From: Capronia americana
Lineage: Eukaryota; Ascomycota; Eurotiomycetes; Chaetothyriales; Herpotrichiellaceae
Direction: 5' to 3'
NCBI GenBank assembly: GCA_016110215.1
Contig: JADWQD010000012.1
Coordinates: forward strand, 1,240,001-1,304,000
Length of the DNA: 64,000 nt
Position numbers and translations under genes: made by a program. Each line of letters begins with the position of its first letter. Within the stretch, counting starts at the first letter, position 1. This document shows, piece after piece, positions 43,812-54,140 of the stretch. The notes under the pieces were generated by a model. The model did no database searches and had not been told where the DNA came from. It worked only from the letters and a program-made list of their open reading frames with translations.

Positions 43812-44511
43812 CTTGCACAGAACAAAGTACAATCAAACAGCCTTAGAGCTAATGTGTTGGGCACTGTACTGAAAGTGTCTGAGAAACACGTACCTTGGCG
43901 TCTGGATTGCGAAGGTATGAATGAATGTCTGGCTGTCTTAGGGAATGTCTCATGATATACGTCGGGTCCGCAATCGACAATGCAACCCCTGCCCATTCCC
44001 CTCGGACCCATGGTTCTTGGCGGGGGGATGGGTAAACAACAGAGAGTTTCTACTGAGTTCAAGCAGCCGACCGGAGGAGCAGCAGCAACGGAGGGGGTCT
44101 CTGAGCGTCGATTGACGATCTATTCGATTTCGGTACAATTGACGACCAAGTTTCACAAATACCAGCGTCCCGCATTCATGAAATTAATCCCCACTCGGCA
44201 ATCAAACTCCGGGGTTCAGCTTCCCCCGCAAAAAGGGGGTCACACCATCTGCGCGCCGGCCGGCGCGGTGACTAGACTACCCCAATACAGACTGGGTCGG
44301 TGCTCTCTACAAGTCACAGCACTGGCCCAGCCCTGTCTTTGCCTGATTCTCCAGCTCTAGCCCTCCTCTGGGGAAATGGACGTCCCTGCAATGTCAACCG
44401 AAACCCGAGGCAAGCAGCTTGTTCTCCTCCCCCGCTGGGAGCCTTTTGATGTTTTGATTTCCCCAGTCTTCTCACCCACTCAAGCTTAGCTACCTATGAA
44501 GATCAGCTATC
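43812..44511. other. Divergent promoter between SDR and regulator
   Basis: The 700 bases between two divergent start codons contain no supported gene. A GCGCGCCGGCCGGCGCGG palindrome-like GC block lies at about 44251-44268. The region is a good place to look for self-binding of the adjacent zinc-finger regulator. Confidence 0.4.
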
Positions 44512-47269
44512 ATGGCCACAGGAGCTGTGTCTGCTTGGGCCCCACTGACAGAGGAACTGAGGTTTTTCAAGCCGCGCAGCAATGGGGTGACGCGGAGCCA
44601 GAAAGAACGTTGTTATCTCTGCAGCGTCTGTGGCGAATCTTTTACGCGCAAGGAGCATTGTCGGCGCCATGAGCTTGGTCGTAAGCAAACCTTGCAAGTT
44701 GCTTCAGTATTGGGAACTTTCCGAGCTGACCAATTGCACGGCGCACAAGCAGATCGTTGGCACAGGCCACATGCTTGCCCAATATGTGGTCTCACGTCCG
44801 CACGCAAGGATGTTATCTCGCGACATATGAGAGTCCTCCATCGGGGAGCCGGGAAGTCTGCCGACTCACAGGAAGGACAAGTATCTGCTATTAATCCTGA
44901 CACGTCATCCGACGACTGCAACTTCGATCTCAACGGTCAGATTGTGCAAGAACAGCAGCCAGACAATACTAATGGTGAAGACGCGAGTGGTTTAGCGAAT
45001 GTCCAAGTCATCCCAGAGGTTCTCCCGTCGTTTGCCACCCTTCTGAACGCACAGGGCGCTGGGGCCGGCGCCAATGCCAATGCCTTCGAGCTGGCCCTGG
45101 ATCGAGGATGGAAAGCCCCAATCCTGGATCGTGTGCAAGCCCCTGCAGCAAATGCAGAGGTGACAACAACGAGACCTCAGATGGACTTCCAGTTTCTGGA
45201 TGACACCTTTGTGCAATGGCCGTGGGAGGAACCGTTTTACGCCCTTCCATGGTCGGAAGATGTAGCCAAGAATATCACAGCAAGGCATACTGATCCAGAC
45301 AATGGAGAATACCAATCATCTGGTTTGTTTTTGGGATTGATCCCATCAGAGATTGAACAGGCAAAAGTCAACCTGCAACTCTTTGACGTCGAGAATCGAC
45401 TCGGCGATTTCGTGTTTCCCACAAATTTCATGGTCATCAGGTTGGTGAGAGGGTTCTTCAAGCACTTTGCGCCACACTGTCCCATCATCCATCCGCAAAC
45501 CTTCTCGATCGGCACCATCCAAGGTGGGAAAGCGCCCATCTGAACCCGATTTTGTGGTATTGACCCCCAGCACTAACTGTGCCTATTACTTAGCGCCTCT
45601 CCTGCTTGCTGTCATGGCGTGCGGGGCTGTCTACTTGAATGAGCAAGAAGTTAGCAACAGGTTATACCACGCGGTACTGAAGCTGCTGAGCGAGGTATGC
45701 AAGGAATCGACTATAACATGTAACTCAAAACATCATGACCATGGTCTAACCCGGGGCTGCGTCACAGAACGAAAACCTGGTGATTGCAGGACAAAGAGAC
45801 TCGGGATTCCAGCTCTGGGAGTTACAAACGAGGCTCCTTACCTGCCAGTACGGACTCTTTGGAGGCGACAGTCGAATTCAACGACAGGCCAGACTGTCCT
45901 TCACAAGACTTCACGTGGTATGTGTCTTTGATCTCGGCCATTTGGTCTAGATCTGCAAGTGATGCACCGTGCTAATTGACCCTAGCTTGGTCAGGAAGCC
46001 TCCGTGGAGGCGACAAAAGTCTCGGCGGATGACTGGACAGGCTGGGTCTTTCGCGAGAGCATGATTAGGTGAGAAGTTTCATGGCTTTTTTGCTATCGAT
46101 TTCGGTGGCCCTCTCTCCGCTCTGTTGCTGACTCGGCCAGATGCGTGGCCTGGACTACGGTCCTTAGAGCAGTCTTGCTTTGTAACGAAGACAATGCGGT
46201 GCTGAGGAGCTCCAACACCGATTTTGATGGGACGCTGCCCTGCTCGGAAGAACTGTGGTCGGCCGGAAGCATCAGCTGGCAGAATTCGCCCCATGTCACG
46301 ACTTCCTCTGTTGTCTGTTTCAGGCAGCTTCTCTCAGGCGCTCCACTCGACTATACGATCAGTCCCTTCGGCCTGTTGACCCTGATCAGTGTCATTCTCT
46401 CCCACATATGCACCCTTCGCCTTGGGCGCGACACTGGCACGGTCGCCATGTCACCTCCCCATGAGGAGTCCCTCCGACTAGCGCTTCATACGTGGGAAGA
46501 GGCGTGGCGGACACATCCTCATGCCACAACTGTGCCGGATGCGCTTCAGGGCCCATTGATGGCCGACGCCCTGGTCGTCCTCAACTCGGCATACTATCGC
46601 CTGTATGCGAATGTGCAGCTGAACGAAATGAAGGCGCTCGCCCTCCTGCCAGTCGACGAGGTCTCTCGAAGTCGGGTCGGACAGCTCTATCGTCTCGACA
46701 ACCCGGCCCCTGATCTGATGAAAGCGATCGTCCGAGCCTGTAGGTGTCTGCTGGTCCGCGTTCGGCTGGGGCTGGGGTACTTGTTGAAGACTTCATGTTT
46801 GAACTATCCGTGCTATGCTCCACTGGCAGCTTACGAAGGCAGTAGGTCTCGTAGAGAGATATCCACCCCCTGCATAGTGAAGAAGTATATTGACGTGAAC
46901 TCACAGGTTTATTGATGTGCTGGTACCTTCTTGGTCGGCACTTGTCGGAGATTCCGGGTCCGGAAGAACGTGTCATCACCACCATGATGGACGAGATCGT
47001 CGCGGAAAGCGAATACAAATATGAAAAGCCCATCCAGAGAGAGCTGCTGCCGATCATGATCTACAGGGACATGATCAGGGAGCGATGGGTCTGGCCTGGT
47101 ATGTGTGCTCCAAAGTGATATATCAATCCCATCCATCCCCTGACAGATCAATGCACCTGTTGAATCATGTCTACTAACCCTCATCCCAGCAACTTGTAAT
47201 GTATTATCGAACAAGCTTGATGGAATGATCGAGAGGCTCAAACCGCTCCTCGCGGGACAAGCCCAATAG
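44512..47269 (+). CDS. C2H2 zinc-finger transcription factor with fungal-type regulatory domain
   Basis: Eight exons (44512..44680, 44753..45523, 45594..45694, 45768..45917, 45986..46068, 46141..46841, 46907..47098, 47190..47269) encode 748 residues. Two C2H2 fingers lie at the N-terminus: CSVCGESFTRKEHCRRHELGH (C37, C40, H53, H57) and CPICGLTSARKDVISRHMRV-LH (C65, C68, H81, H86). The first intron (72 bp, GTAAGC, in frame without stop) interrupts finger 1; only its removal supplies the second zinc-binding His, which shows that it is a true intron. After a disordered linker with a short acidic/aromatic stretch, the C-terminal 450 residues resemble the fungal-specific transcription factor domain (LVRGFFKHFAPHCPIIHPQT, APLLLAVMACGAVYLNE, WTGWVFRESMIRCVAWTTVL, LALHTWEEAW). 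Such factors are usually pathway activators of the neighbouring genes, which is the likely role here. Confidence 0.88.
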
Positions 47270-47791
47270 GCGGGAAGGCTTCATACAGTACCTGACACTT
47301 CGGACAGCTGGCCTTCCTTGTCTTCCCCGGGGCATTTAGTGATGGTTGTCCTCCTAATAAAAGTACTAATTATCTGCTGTTTGATGTCGAGCAATGCTCT
47401 CTCGCACCGTCGTCACCACGTACGCCGTTCTCTCGCAGCTACGCAGTACAGTATTGTATGTACTCTAACATGCCCGCTAGCTCTTCCTGAAGACTAAGTA
47501 GGTTTCTCGACCCGCTACTCTTATTGCTTGTCGTATCAACTTACATGCGAAATGGGTTCAGTGGGGAAATGATGGAGACGACACTGCCATGGGGAGTGTT
47601 ATCCGAGGTAACGGATCACAGTGCCCGAATGCATATACTGTAGTTATAACGGTGGAAGAAGCCATTCACCAGTAGTCAGTACATAGTTAATACTCCGTAT
47701 GATTAAGCTGTCTGTCTTTGAAGCCCGAGCCCGTTCACGAAGACTAGAGTGACTGCTACAGAATTGAAGGCTGTCATTGCCAGATTCGAAG
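47270..47791. other. Intergenic region
   Basis: The 522 bases between the regulator and the hydrolase gene, both on plus, contain no supported frame. They should carry the promoter of the hydrolase gene. Confidence 0.45.
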
Positions 47792-48994
47792 ATGCCTTCC
47801 ACTCACGAGAACGAGGCTGCTAGTATGTATATGGTACCACCCAAGGCACCTCCCGCTCTCAAAATCCCGCCTTCGAGCTCGACTGTTTCGGTCAAGATAA
47901 TCGACAGCACGTCTTGGATCGAGGCGCCGCTGGGATCTCTCTTCGGCCCTGTCATACCGGGCCACGAGAAGCTGTCGTGCCCGTCGTACAGCTTTCTCAT
48001 CGAGCATGGCCCACTAGGCCGGAAGGTTCTGTTTGACCTCGGCACGCGCAAGGATTGGGAGAATCTGGCGCCCAGCATTGTCAACACCATCAAAAGCCAC
48101 AAGTGGGGCCTGACGGTCAAGAAGAACGTTTCTGAAATCCTGACCGAGAGTGGAGATGCTGGCGTGGATCTGAAAAGCATCGAGGCCATTATCTGGAGCC
48201 ACTGGCATTATGACCATACGGGCGACCCCAGCACGTTTCCTCCTTCGACAAAATTGATCGTCGGTCCGGGGTTTCGAGATGCTCTCACGCCAGGGTACCC
48301 GGTGAATCCAAACAGCCAGCTGCTCGAAACGGACTGGAAGGGACGCGAACTGGTAGAAGTTGACTTCTCCGCCTCCCCCGGCGGCGACTTGACCGTGGGC
48401 GGGTTCAAAGCCTTCGACTATTTTGGCGACGGCTCTTTCTATATTGTCGACGCGCCGGGCCATGCGATCGGCCATCTATGCGGCCTCGCGCGCGTGACGC
48501 CCGACAGCTTCATCTTCATGGGCGGAGATGCCTGTCACCACGGCGGAGAGTATCGTCCGACCGAGTACCTGCCTCTTCCCAAGAAGATTGACCTGGATAT
48601 GACGAGTTTGTCAAGCACGATCAAGTCGCGAAGCTTCTGCCCCGGCAGCGGTGCTGCGTTCTGCCAAGTCTTCCGCCACAAGAGACCTGACCAGGAAGTC
48701 TACACTCTAACCAAGAACTTTTCCCACGATACCGACCGCGCCAATCTGACGATCAAGTACCTCGAGGAGTTCGACGCCGCGGACAATGTCTTTGTGATCA
48801 TTGCCCACGACACGTTTCTTCTCCACAAAGAAGCCGAGATTGACTTCTTCCCACACGGGACATTGAATGATTGGAAAGCGAAGCGTCTGAATGAAAAGGC
48901 AAGGTGGCTCTTTTTGAAGGATTTTGCAGAGGCCGTTGATAAAGGTCTGAAGCAGGAGACGGAAATAGGTGAGGGTATCGCTCTCAAGCCTTGA
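47792..48994 (+). CDS. Metallo-beta-lactamase-fold hydrolase (lactonase/lactamase type)
   Basis: This intronless gene encodes 400 residues from the ATG at 47792 (MPSTHENEAAS). The metallo-beta-lactamase fold is marked by the zinc motif SHWHYDHTGD (H137, H139, D141, H142), FYIVDAPGHAIGHLCGL with the third-site His, FIFMGGDACHHGGEYRP with the bridging Asp, and a late His in VFVIIAHD. The family is widespread in fungi and resembles N-acyl homoserine lactonases and gamma-butyrolactonases; members in Fusarium open benzoxazolinone lactam rings. Ring opening of a lactone or lactam is therefore the likely reaction, with the substrate unknown. It ends the gene cluster on the right and is transcribed in the same direction as the regulator. 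Confidence 0.92.
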   Translation: MPSTHENEAASMYMVPPKAPPALKIPPSSSTVSVKIIDSTSWIEAPLGSLFGPVIPGHEKLSCPSYSFLIEHGPLGRKVLFDLGTRKDWENLAPSIVNTIKSHKWGLTVKKNVSEILTESGDAGVDLKSIEAIIWSHWHYDHTGDPSTFPPSTKLIVGPGFRDALTPGYPVNPNSQLLETDWKGRELVEVDFSASPGGDLTVGGFKAFDYFGDGSFYIVDAPGHAIGHLCGLARVTPDSFIFMGGDACHHGGEYRPTEYLPLPKKIDLDMTSLSSTIKSRSFCPGSGAAFCQVFRHKRPDQEVYTLTKNFSHDTDRANLTIKYLEEFDAADNVFVIIAHDTFLLHKEAEIDFFPHGTLNDWKAKRLNEKARWLFLKDFAEAVDKGLKQETEIGEGIALKP

Positions 48995-49159
48995 AGGTCA
49001 AAAGGTCAACGTTGATTAGTCTTCTCGATTGCTGCCGTAGTCAAGTCACACTTGCCCAGCATGAGTCTGCTCGCTGTTGTGGAGCAGTCTTTGTTTCGCC
49101 TTATTATGAATCCAGAAATTGCAGCAGCGTTCTTATATGCCCATCCCAGGGAGTTTTAG

Positions 49160-50330
49160 ACAGTATTAACACCAAAGTAACACGGTGTCAATAAGGTGTC
49201 CGGTATCCGATAAGCCTCAAAGAAGGTGTCAGAGAAGGTGTTAGAGATGGTATTATATAGTAGATATATAAGTAGTGTCAACTTTATAATTACTTAAGTT
49301 ATTTTTAAAATTAAAAATTAAAAATTTAAAGTCTTAGAATTTAGCTATACAATATATTAAATATAAAATCAGCTACAAATTTTAAAAAAACTTTTCTATA
49401 TTACTATTTAAGATACTAAAAATAAAGAAATAAAAAGTAAAAATTCAGCGTTAAAGAGATTTAAACACCCCCCCCCTTCTTATTCTATTTTTTATTTAAG
49501 AACTCGTCTGATACTATATAATCGTTCGACAAATCGTCGGACAATCGTCGTACAACTGTCTTAAGTAAGGAACTCACCGAAAACTGTTAGACGAAGTGTT
49601 AGACACTTTCTCTAACGGTGCTTAGACGACTATTAAATATAGTGTTAATACTGATTTAAACTACCGGGAGGCGGGCAGTACTGTACCGATGCTCAAAGCT
49701 GAAGCTCGAAGCTGTGCTGATGCTTAAAGCTGTATCGATATAGCATCAACACCGTATCAACACAGTATTGATAATCTGATTCGGTATCAGCACAACATCA
49801 GCACAGTATTGATTCAGCATTGAATCAGATTTAAACTACTGCAGAAGGCTTGTATACATGGTAAGTACAGAGCTGGAGTAGATTAAACCACCTTTAGATC
49901 ACCCTAATAGTTCACTTCTAGTGCAGTCCTGGACCACCTCAGTTCAGTCCCAGATCAGCACCAGTTCGGTCCCAGACCACCTTCAGCTCGGTACTAGACC
50001 ACTCCCAACCTAGGCCAGCACCCTCCTGGGAGAGCTATACTGTATCTCTATTCCTTCTTAACACTCAATCAATAAAGTATCTGAGAGGTATTGAAGAAGT
50101 ATCGGAGAAGTATCTGATACCTCTCCAAACTATGAGAATGTCAGCAATTTAAGGACTGTAAGAAGTATCGGAGATAGTATCCGACACTTCTCCGACACTT
50201 CTCCAACACCTCTCAGATAATTATCAGATACGTCTCGGATACCTTCTTAATATCGATTCAAACTACCCACGGGCTGGCAGTACTATATTGATATATAGAT
50301 TTAAACTGCTACAGAAGGCGTATATCCTTA
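49160..50330. repeat. AT-rich degenerate repeat island
   Basis: Several imperfect direct repeats are visible. GATTTAAACTACCGGGAGGC at 49653 continues as a 38-base unit and recurs degenerately at 50255; GATTTAAACTACTGCAGAAG at 49828 (about 30 bases) recurs at 50299. Motifs around TATCGGAGA and TATCTGAGA and their complements recur at 50080-50240, giving local foldbacks. The pattern suggests a decayed mobile element or an AT-rich island as found in many ascomycetes; repeat-induced point mutation is one possible cause. No transposase or polymerase remnant could be read. Confidence 0.6.
49924..50006. repeat. Degenerate minisatellite, about 22-bp unit, four copies
   Basis: Successive units begin CAGTCCTGGACCACC (49924), CAGTCCCAGATCAGC (49945), CGGTCCCAGACCACC (49967) and CGGTACTAGACCACT (49989), each ending in CAGTT or CAGCT except the last, shorter copy. 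It is a GC-richer spot inside the AT-rich island. Confidence 0.7.
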
Positions 50331-50712
50331 GTCCACTAAACTTGAAAAGTGGCACGAATTCGACCGACTTAGGCCTAGCTTTCAATAAAGTCATGATTAA
50401 GCTTTCTGCCAAGCCTATACGATGTCTTCATCAGTCATTACTTCAAGTTGTCTGTACAGTCTTCAATACTAAGGATGCTTAGGATCTGTACTTTAATCAG
50501 CCTCCGTGAGAGCGGGCATCTTCGTTCCGAGAGGATAAACAACGCACAGAGAATTTCCAGTCTGTCTAGACGCCCGGCACTCGATCTCTTCAAATGTAAA
50601 ATTCCCATCCTGAGGCCACAGGAACAGAGCACCCATTCACACGCCCTTCCCAGAATTCTGCAGCCAACTTTCTACTGTGCTGTACATAACTACTTACTTA
50701 CATAGTAATTCA

Positions 50713-51228
50713 CTACACCAAAATCCCCTCTGTCTCGTCGCATCGGTCCTGAGGCGGCTCCTCCACCCCATCACAACGGCGCAACCCATCCCTCCCCACG
50801 ACGTACACCTTCGACCTGGAGGCGTTGACCAACCAATCCGAGCACGGCCTCGTGTAGGCGACGCCACCCAGATACGCGAGGTCCTCCTCGTCAAAAGACG
50901 TGTTCGATGGTCTGAACTGTAAGATCTCCGGCCTCATCGAGGTCATGCGCCACCGCAATCTGATAGTGAAGGAGAACCGCGGCAGGTGGATGAAGTATCG
51001 CGTGGACGGGCCCTCTATTCTCACTTCCATGGAGACGACGTACGTTCCCTGCACCAGGAAGAAACACACGACATGCGAGGCGCGCGTCCGGGTAAGTTGG
51101 TTCATCAGGGCGACTTGGCTGTTAGAGACGGTGGCCGCTTGCCGGCGGCGAGGTCGAGGCCGAGGTGGGAGAGGGGTGGAAGGATTGATTTCTATTTCCG
51201 TCGGATTGAATGTGACGACGGAGCCCAT
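50713..51228 (-). CDS. Hypothetical protein (doubtful)
   Basis: An uninterrupted frame of 171 codons starts at an ATG with MGSVVTFNPTEIEINPST and ends at 50713. It contains a Pro/Arg-rich part (PLPPRPRPRRRQAA), then SHVVCFFLVQGTYVVSMEVR and RYFIHLPRFSFTIRLRWRM, and a charged C-terminus. I recognise no family, and another frame of 134 codons overlaps on the opposite strand. The alternating hydrophobic strands between residues 52 and 95 look like a beta-rich small domain, and the initiation context is acceptable. It borders the AT-rich island and might be a lineage-specific gene, a remnant, or chance. Confidence 0.33.
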   Translation of the reverse strand: MGSVVTFNPTEIEINPSTPLPPRPRPRRRQAATVSNSQVALMNQLTRTRASHVVCFFLVQGTYVVSMEVRIEGPSTRYFIHLPRFSFTIRLRWRMTSMRPEILQFRPSNTSFDEEDLAYLGGVAYTRPCSDWLVNASRSKVYVVGRDGLRRCDGVEEPPQDRCDETEGILV

Positions 51229-52640
51229 TGTGGTGAAGTACTGGTGCTGCTACTGTGCAGTACTATGTACTTGTAGTGTTGGCGTTGGCAACGGTTGTGC
51301 TTGAATTGGCGGCGAGGCGGGCGTTTGAGGCTTCTGAATTTCAAGCTCTGATGCTGGAAGTGTATCGCTCCAACCACTATCGTAATTCCGAATGCGTGGA
51401 TAGTTGTATCACCTACCACCTACTGAGTTTGTTCGATGAGATGACCGGATGGATGGCATGCCTTGACTTCAAAACCGCTGCACCCGCTGAATTTATATAT
51501 CCCCATGGCGAGAACCTTTCACTTGTAATGGTTGACGACCCACCTGTCTGAGGACCTGTCGAGACAACCACATCGTGGTTCAACACACATGTTTGTTATG
51601 CAAGCCGCTGGCGTCTGTCTGCCTAGAGTTTAAGGAACATTGAATTTGAGGTTTGGCCGGGTGCAAATCAGCGAGCACTATTCATCTTCCCTACGGTGAA
51701 CGGCTCAGCGTGCGGTGAGATCTGGCGAGAAGAACTGGTTGATCCGATTTATGCAAATCCGCGGTGAGGACCTACTGTACACGATAGTACGGAGTACCGC
51801 GGTGACATTCTGTCGGCTCTCGAAAAGCGTGGTTCGGCCAGTCATGTTCGTGGGTGCTTCAACTAGGCGACGCGACAGCTGGTATGGACATTGAAGTCAC
51901 GATAGGTGAGAGGGAAAGGAGTAGAGGAGGAAGCGCCTCAGCCAAGCTACAGTACTGTCAGTCTCAGCCTCGTCCACAGGCATTTACTGATGTAGTTTAC
52001 TTACTTAATAGTTCCCCTGCCAAGTTCCCTCATGCCCAGCCACCCCACACCACGCTGGCCTCGAGGCGATGTCGCTGTAATCAACAACCGAGGCTCATCA
52101 GGCTCGAGTCAACCTCGCTCCTCACTGGTACACACACAGTAAGTGCCATGTAAGCGTCGCCGCGACGACTACTGAATCCGGGGTACAATCAGTATTAGTG
52201 ATCTGTTATCCAGCACGAGCCGACACACAGTACTACTATACATTGTGTATGCATGCATGGCGTGCTCGTGCTCATGCTCGCGCTCGCACTCCTTTTAAGA
52301 CCTCTGCGTGGCCGCTACTACGGCCGGCCATAAGTTGAACTTTTTGGAATTTATATCACAGCGTCACCACCCAACGACCACATATCACATCCTAACTATC
52401 ACGTAACGTATCGCATCGTGTATTGATTGGTATATATTGTCGACGCGTCTCTACATCCTCTCCACCTACGTACGACGTTGAACTTCAAGTTCTTTCACTC
52501 CAGAGTCAGCAGCGCGTTCAGACAAGCTTGACACAACTTAACTCCAGGGAGACGACTGCTTTACCGGATAACATCTCTTTTCTTTCGACCACGCGAATAA
52601 AAAGTCACTGAGTAACTAACTCACCACTCCATCCTCCACG
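51229..52640. other. Intergenic region upstream of the second SDR
   Basis: This 1.4-kb region holds no supported gene. A CGTGCTCGTGCTCATGCTCGCGCTCGCACTC simple repeat lies at about 52262-52292. The part nearest 52641 is pyrimidine-rich, as expected for a promoter and leader. Confidence 0.4.
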
Positions 52641-53946
52641 ATGGCCGCGCCAAATCAACAGGTGTGCCTGATCATCGGGGCGAGTCGCGGGATCGGTCGT
52701 CAAGTGGCCATCGACCTTGCGAAGGAGGGATACTATGGTGAGTGAGGGACGACCAGTATGACATGTTGTTAATTATTACTTTGATTTGCCCTTTTCTGTT
52801 TCAATCGCACGGGTGGGCCGCCCGGATGAATACATGTATCTCCCCTACTAACATACAACTCTCTCCCAGTCGTCGTCGCCGCCAAAACCACATCCGACGC
52901 GTCTTCCATCCCGGCATCCTCGTTCCCGCCTGACCCCAACTCGTCGGCATCCACGATCAACACGGTGGCCCGCGAGATCAGCGAGGCCGGCGGGTCGGCG
53001 CTCGCCCTGCCCGTCGACGTGCGGGACGTGGACAACGTCAAGGCCCTGGTCGACGAGGTCGCGCGCCGGCTCGGCCGGCTGGACGTGCTGGTGTACAACT
53101 CCGGCGCGATCTGGTGGTCGGCCGTGGAAACGACGCCGGTCAAACGGTTCATGCTCCTCCAGCAGGTCAACCCACAGGGGTTGTACGCCGCCGTGTCTGC
53201 CGCGCTGCCGCATTTCGGCAAGCAAGCGTGGAAGGGCCGGATCATTGTCGTGTCGCCGCCGATTTACTCGCGGTTTTTCCGCGGCAAGACCGCCTACGCC
53301 ATCGGCAAGGTCGGCATGAGTGTCCTGACCAAGGGGCTGGCCATGGACTTTGTGAGGCAGGGGAGGAAGGACATGGCCATTACGAGTATCTGGCCGGCAG
53401 CAGTGAGTGATAACCAGCTACTTACATTATTATTATCTTGGATGCGTGGAGACGTGAAAAACCATTGCTTGTTAGCTGGCTGGCTGACCTTGGGGAAACT
53501 TTTCAAGTCCATCGAATCGGCCGCAACGCAGGACTCGACCAGACGGGAACCGCACCTGGTGAAGGATCTGAGACACCCTGTGAGTTGAAATCACTTCATG
53601 TTCTTCCGGCGGGCGCTCGAGCCTTATCATTCTGATTCTCGCTCAATGGCTGCTGCTAACCAATGCGATGTGATGCGGGTTTCTACAGACAATCTACAGC
53701 GACGCCATCCTCGCCATGCTGCGATCCCCGGCCGAAGAGGTCAATGGCCTGCTCGACACGGACGAGGACTTCCTCCGCAAGAAGGGAGTGACGGATTTCT
53801 CAAAGTACAGCGTCGTCCCGGGTGCGACGCCACGGCGAATCATGCCGGCCGAATTCCCGGTCTTGGAAGTGGCGGAACAGGACGACGAAGGCAGGAGGGT
53901 CGACAGCGTGGCCCTGCGGCAGGGGCAAGAAAAGAGCAAATTGTAG
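52641..53946 (+). CDS. Short-chain dehydrogenase/reductase, HSDL2-like
   Basis: Four exons (52641..52737, 52870..53402, 53508..53579, 53689..53946) encode 319 residues; introns are 132, 105 and 109 bp, longer than most in the window. The Rossmann motif is CLIIGASRGIGRQVAIDLA at the N-terminus. The middle is LDVLVYNSGAIWW, the catalytic Ser lies in GRIIVVSPPIYSRFF, and the YxxxK pair in KTAYAIGKVGMSVLTKGLAM. After ITSIWPAAS, the segment IESAATQDSTRRE and the closing DAILAMLRSPAEEVNGLLDT are typical of the HSDL2-like SDR group (without the SCP2 domain), of unknown substrate, often peroxisomal in animals. No PTS1 is present here: the protein ends EKSKL, which is in fact close to the PTS1 consensus SKL, so peroxisomal import through a C-terminal SKL is likely. 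It is tail to tail with the amidohydrolase, 194 bp apart. Confidence 0.88.
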
Positions 53947-54140
53947 ATTGCAAGGAATATTATGGAATCATTGGTGGAAGGAAGCGTGGGGATACGGTCG
54001 AAGAAGTGACGATTCATTCATACAGTAGGGTTGGTTCCTCAGTAAGTAGGCCATACTTAACTTATCAAGGAGCAACTTTTTCCTTTCCGACCACCGCTAG
54101 AGGACGTCGTGGTGTCTCTCTCACAACTCTGCCGCTATTC

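Larger units (their letters stand above)
48995..50712. other. Intergenic stretch containing an AT-rich repetitive island
   Basis: Immediately after the hydrolase gene the base composition falls sharply: from about 49160 to 50330 the DNA is A/T-rich with many short repeated words (AGGTGT, CAGTATTGAT, TATCGGAGAAGTATC). No open frame with support exists. The final 380 bases return to normal composition. The separate repeat entries give the internal structure. Confidence 0.6.

Noticed and set aside
51255..51551. 98-codon plus frame starting VQYYVLVVLALATVV
   Set aside because: It begins at GTG, overlaps the opposite ORF's upstream region and has no family support beyond a hydrophobic start.
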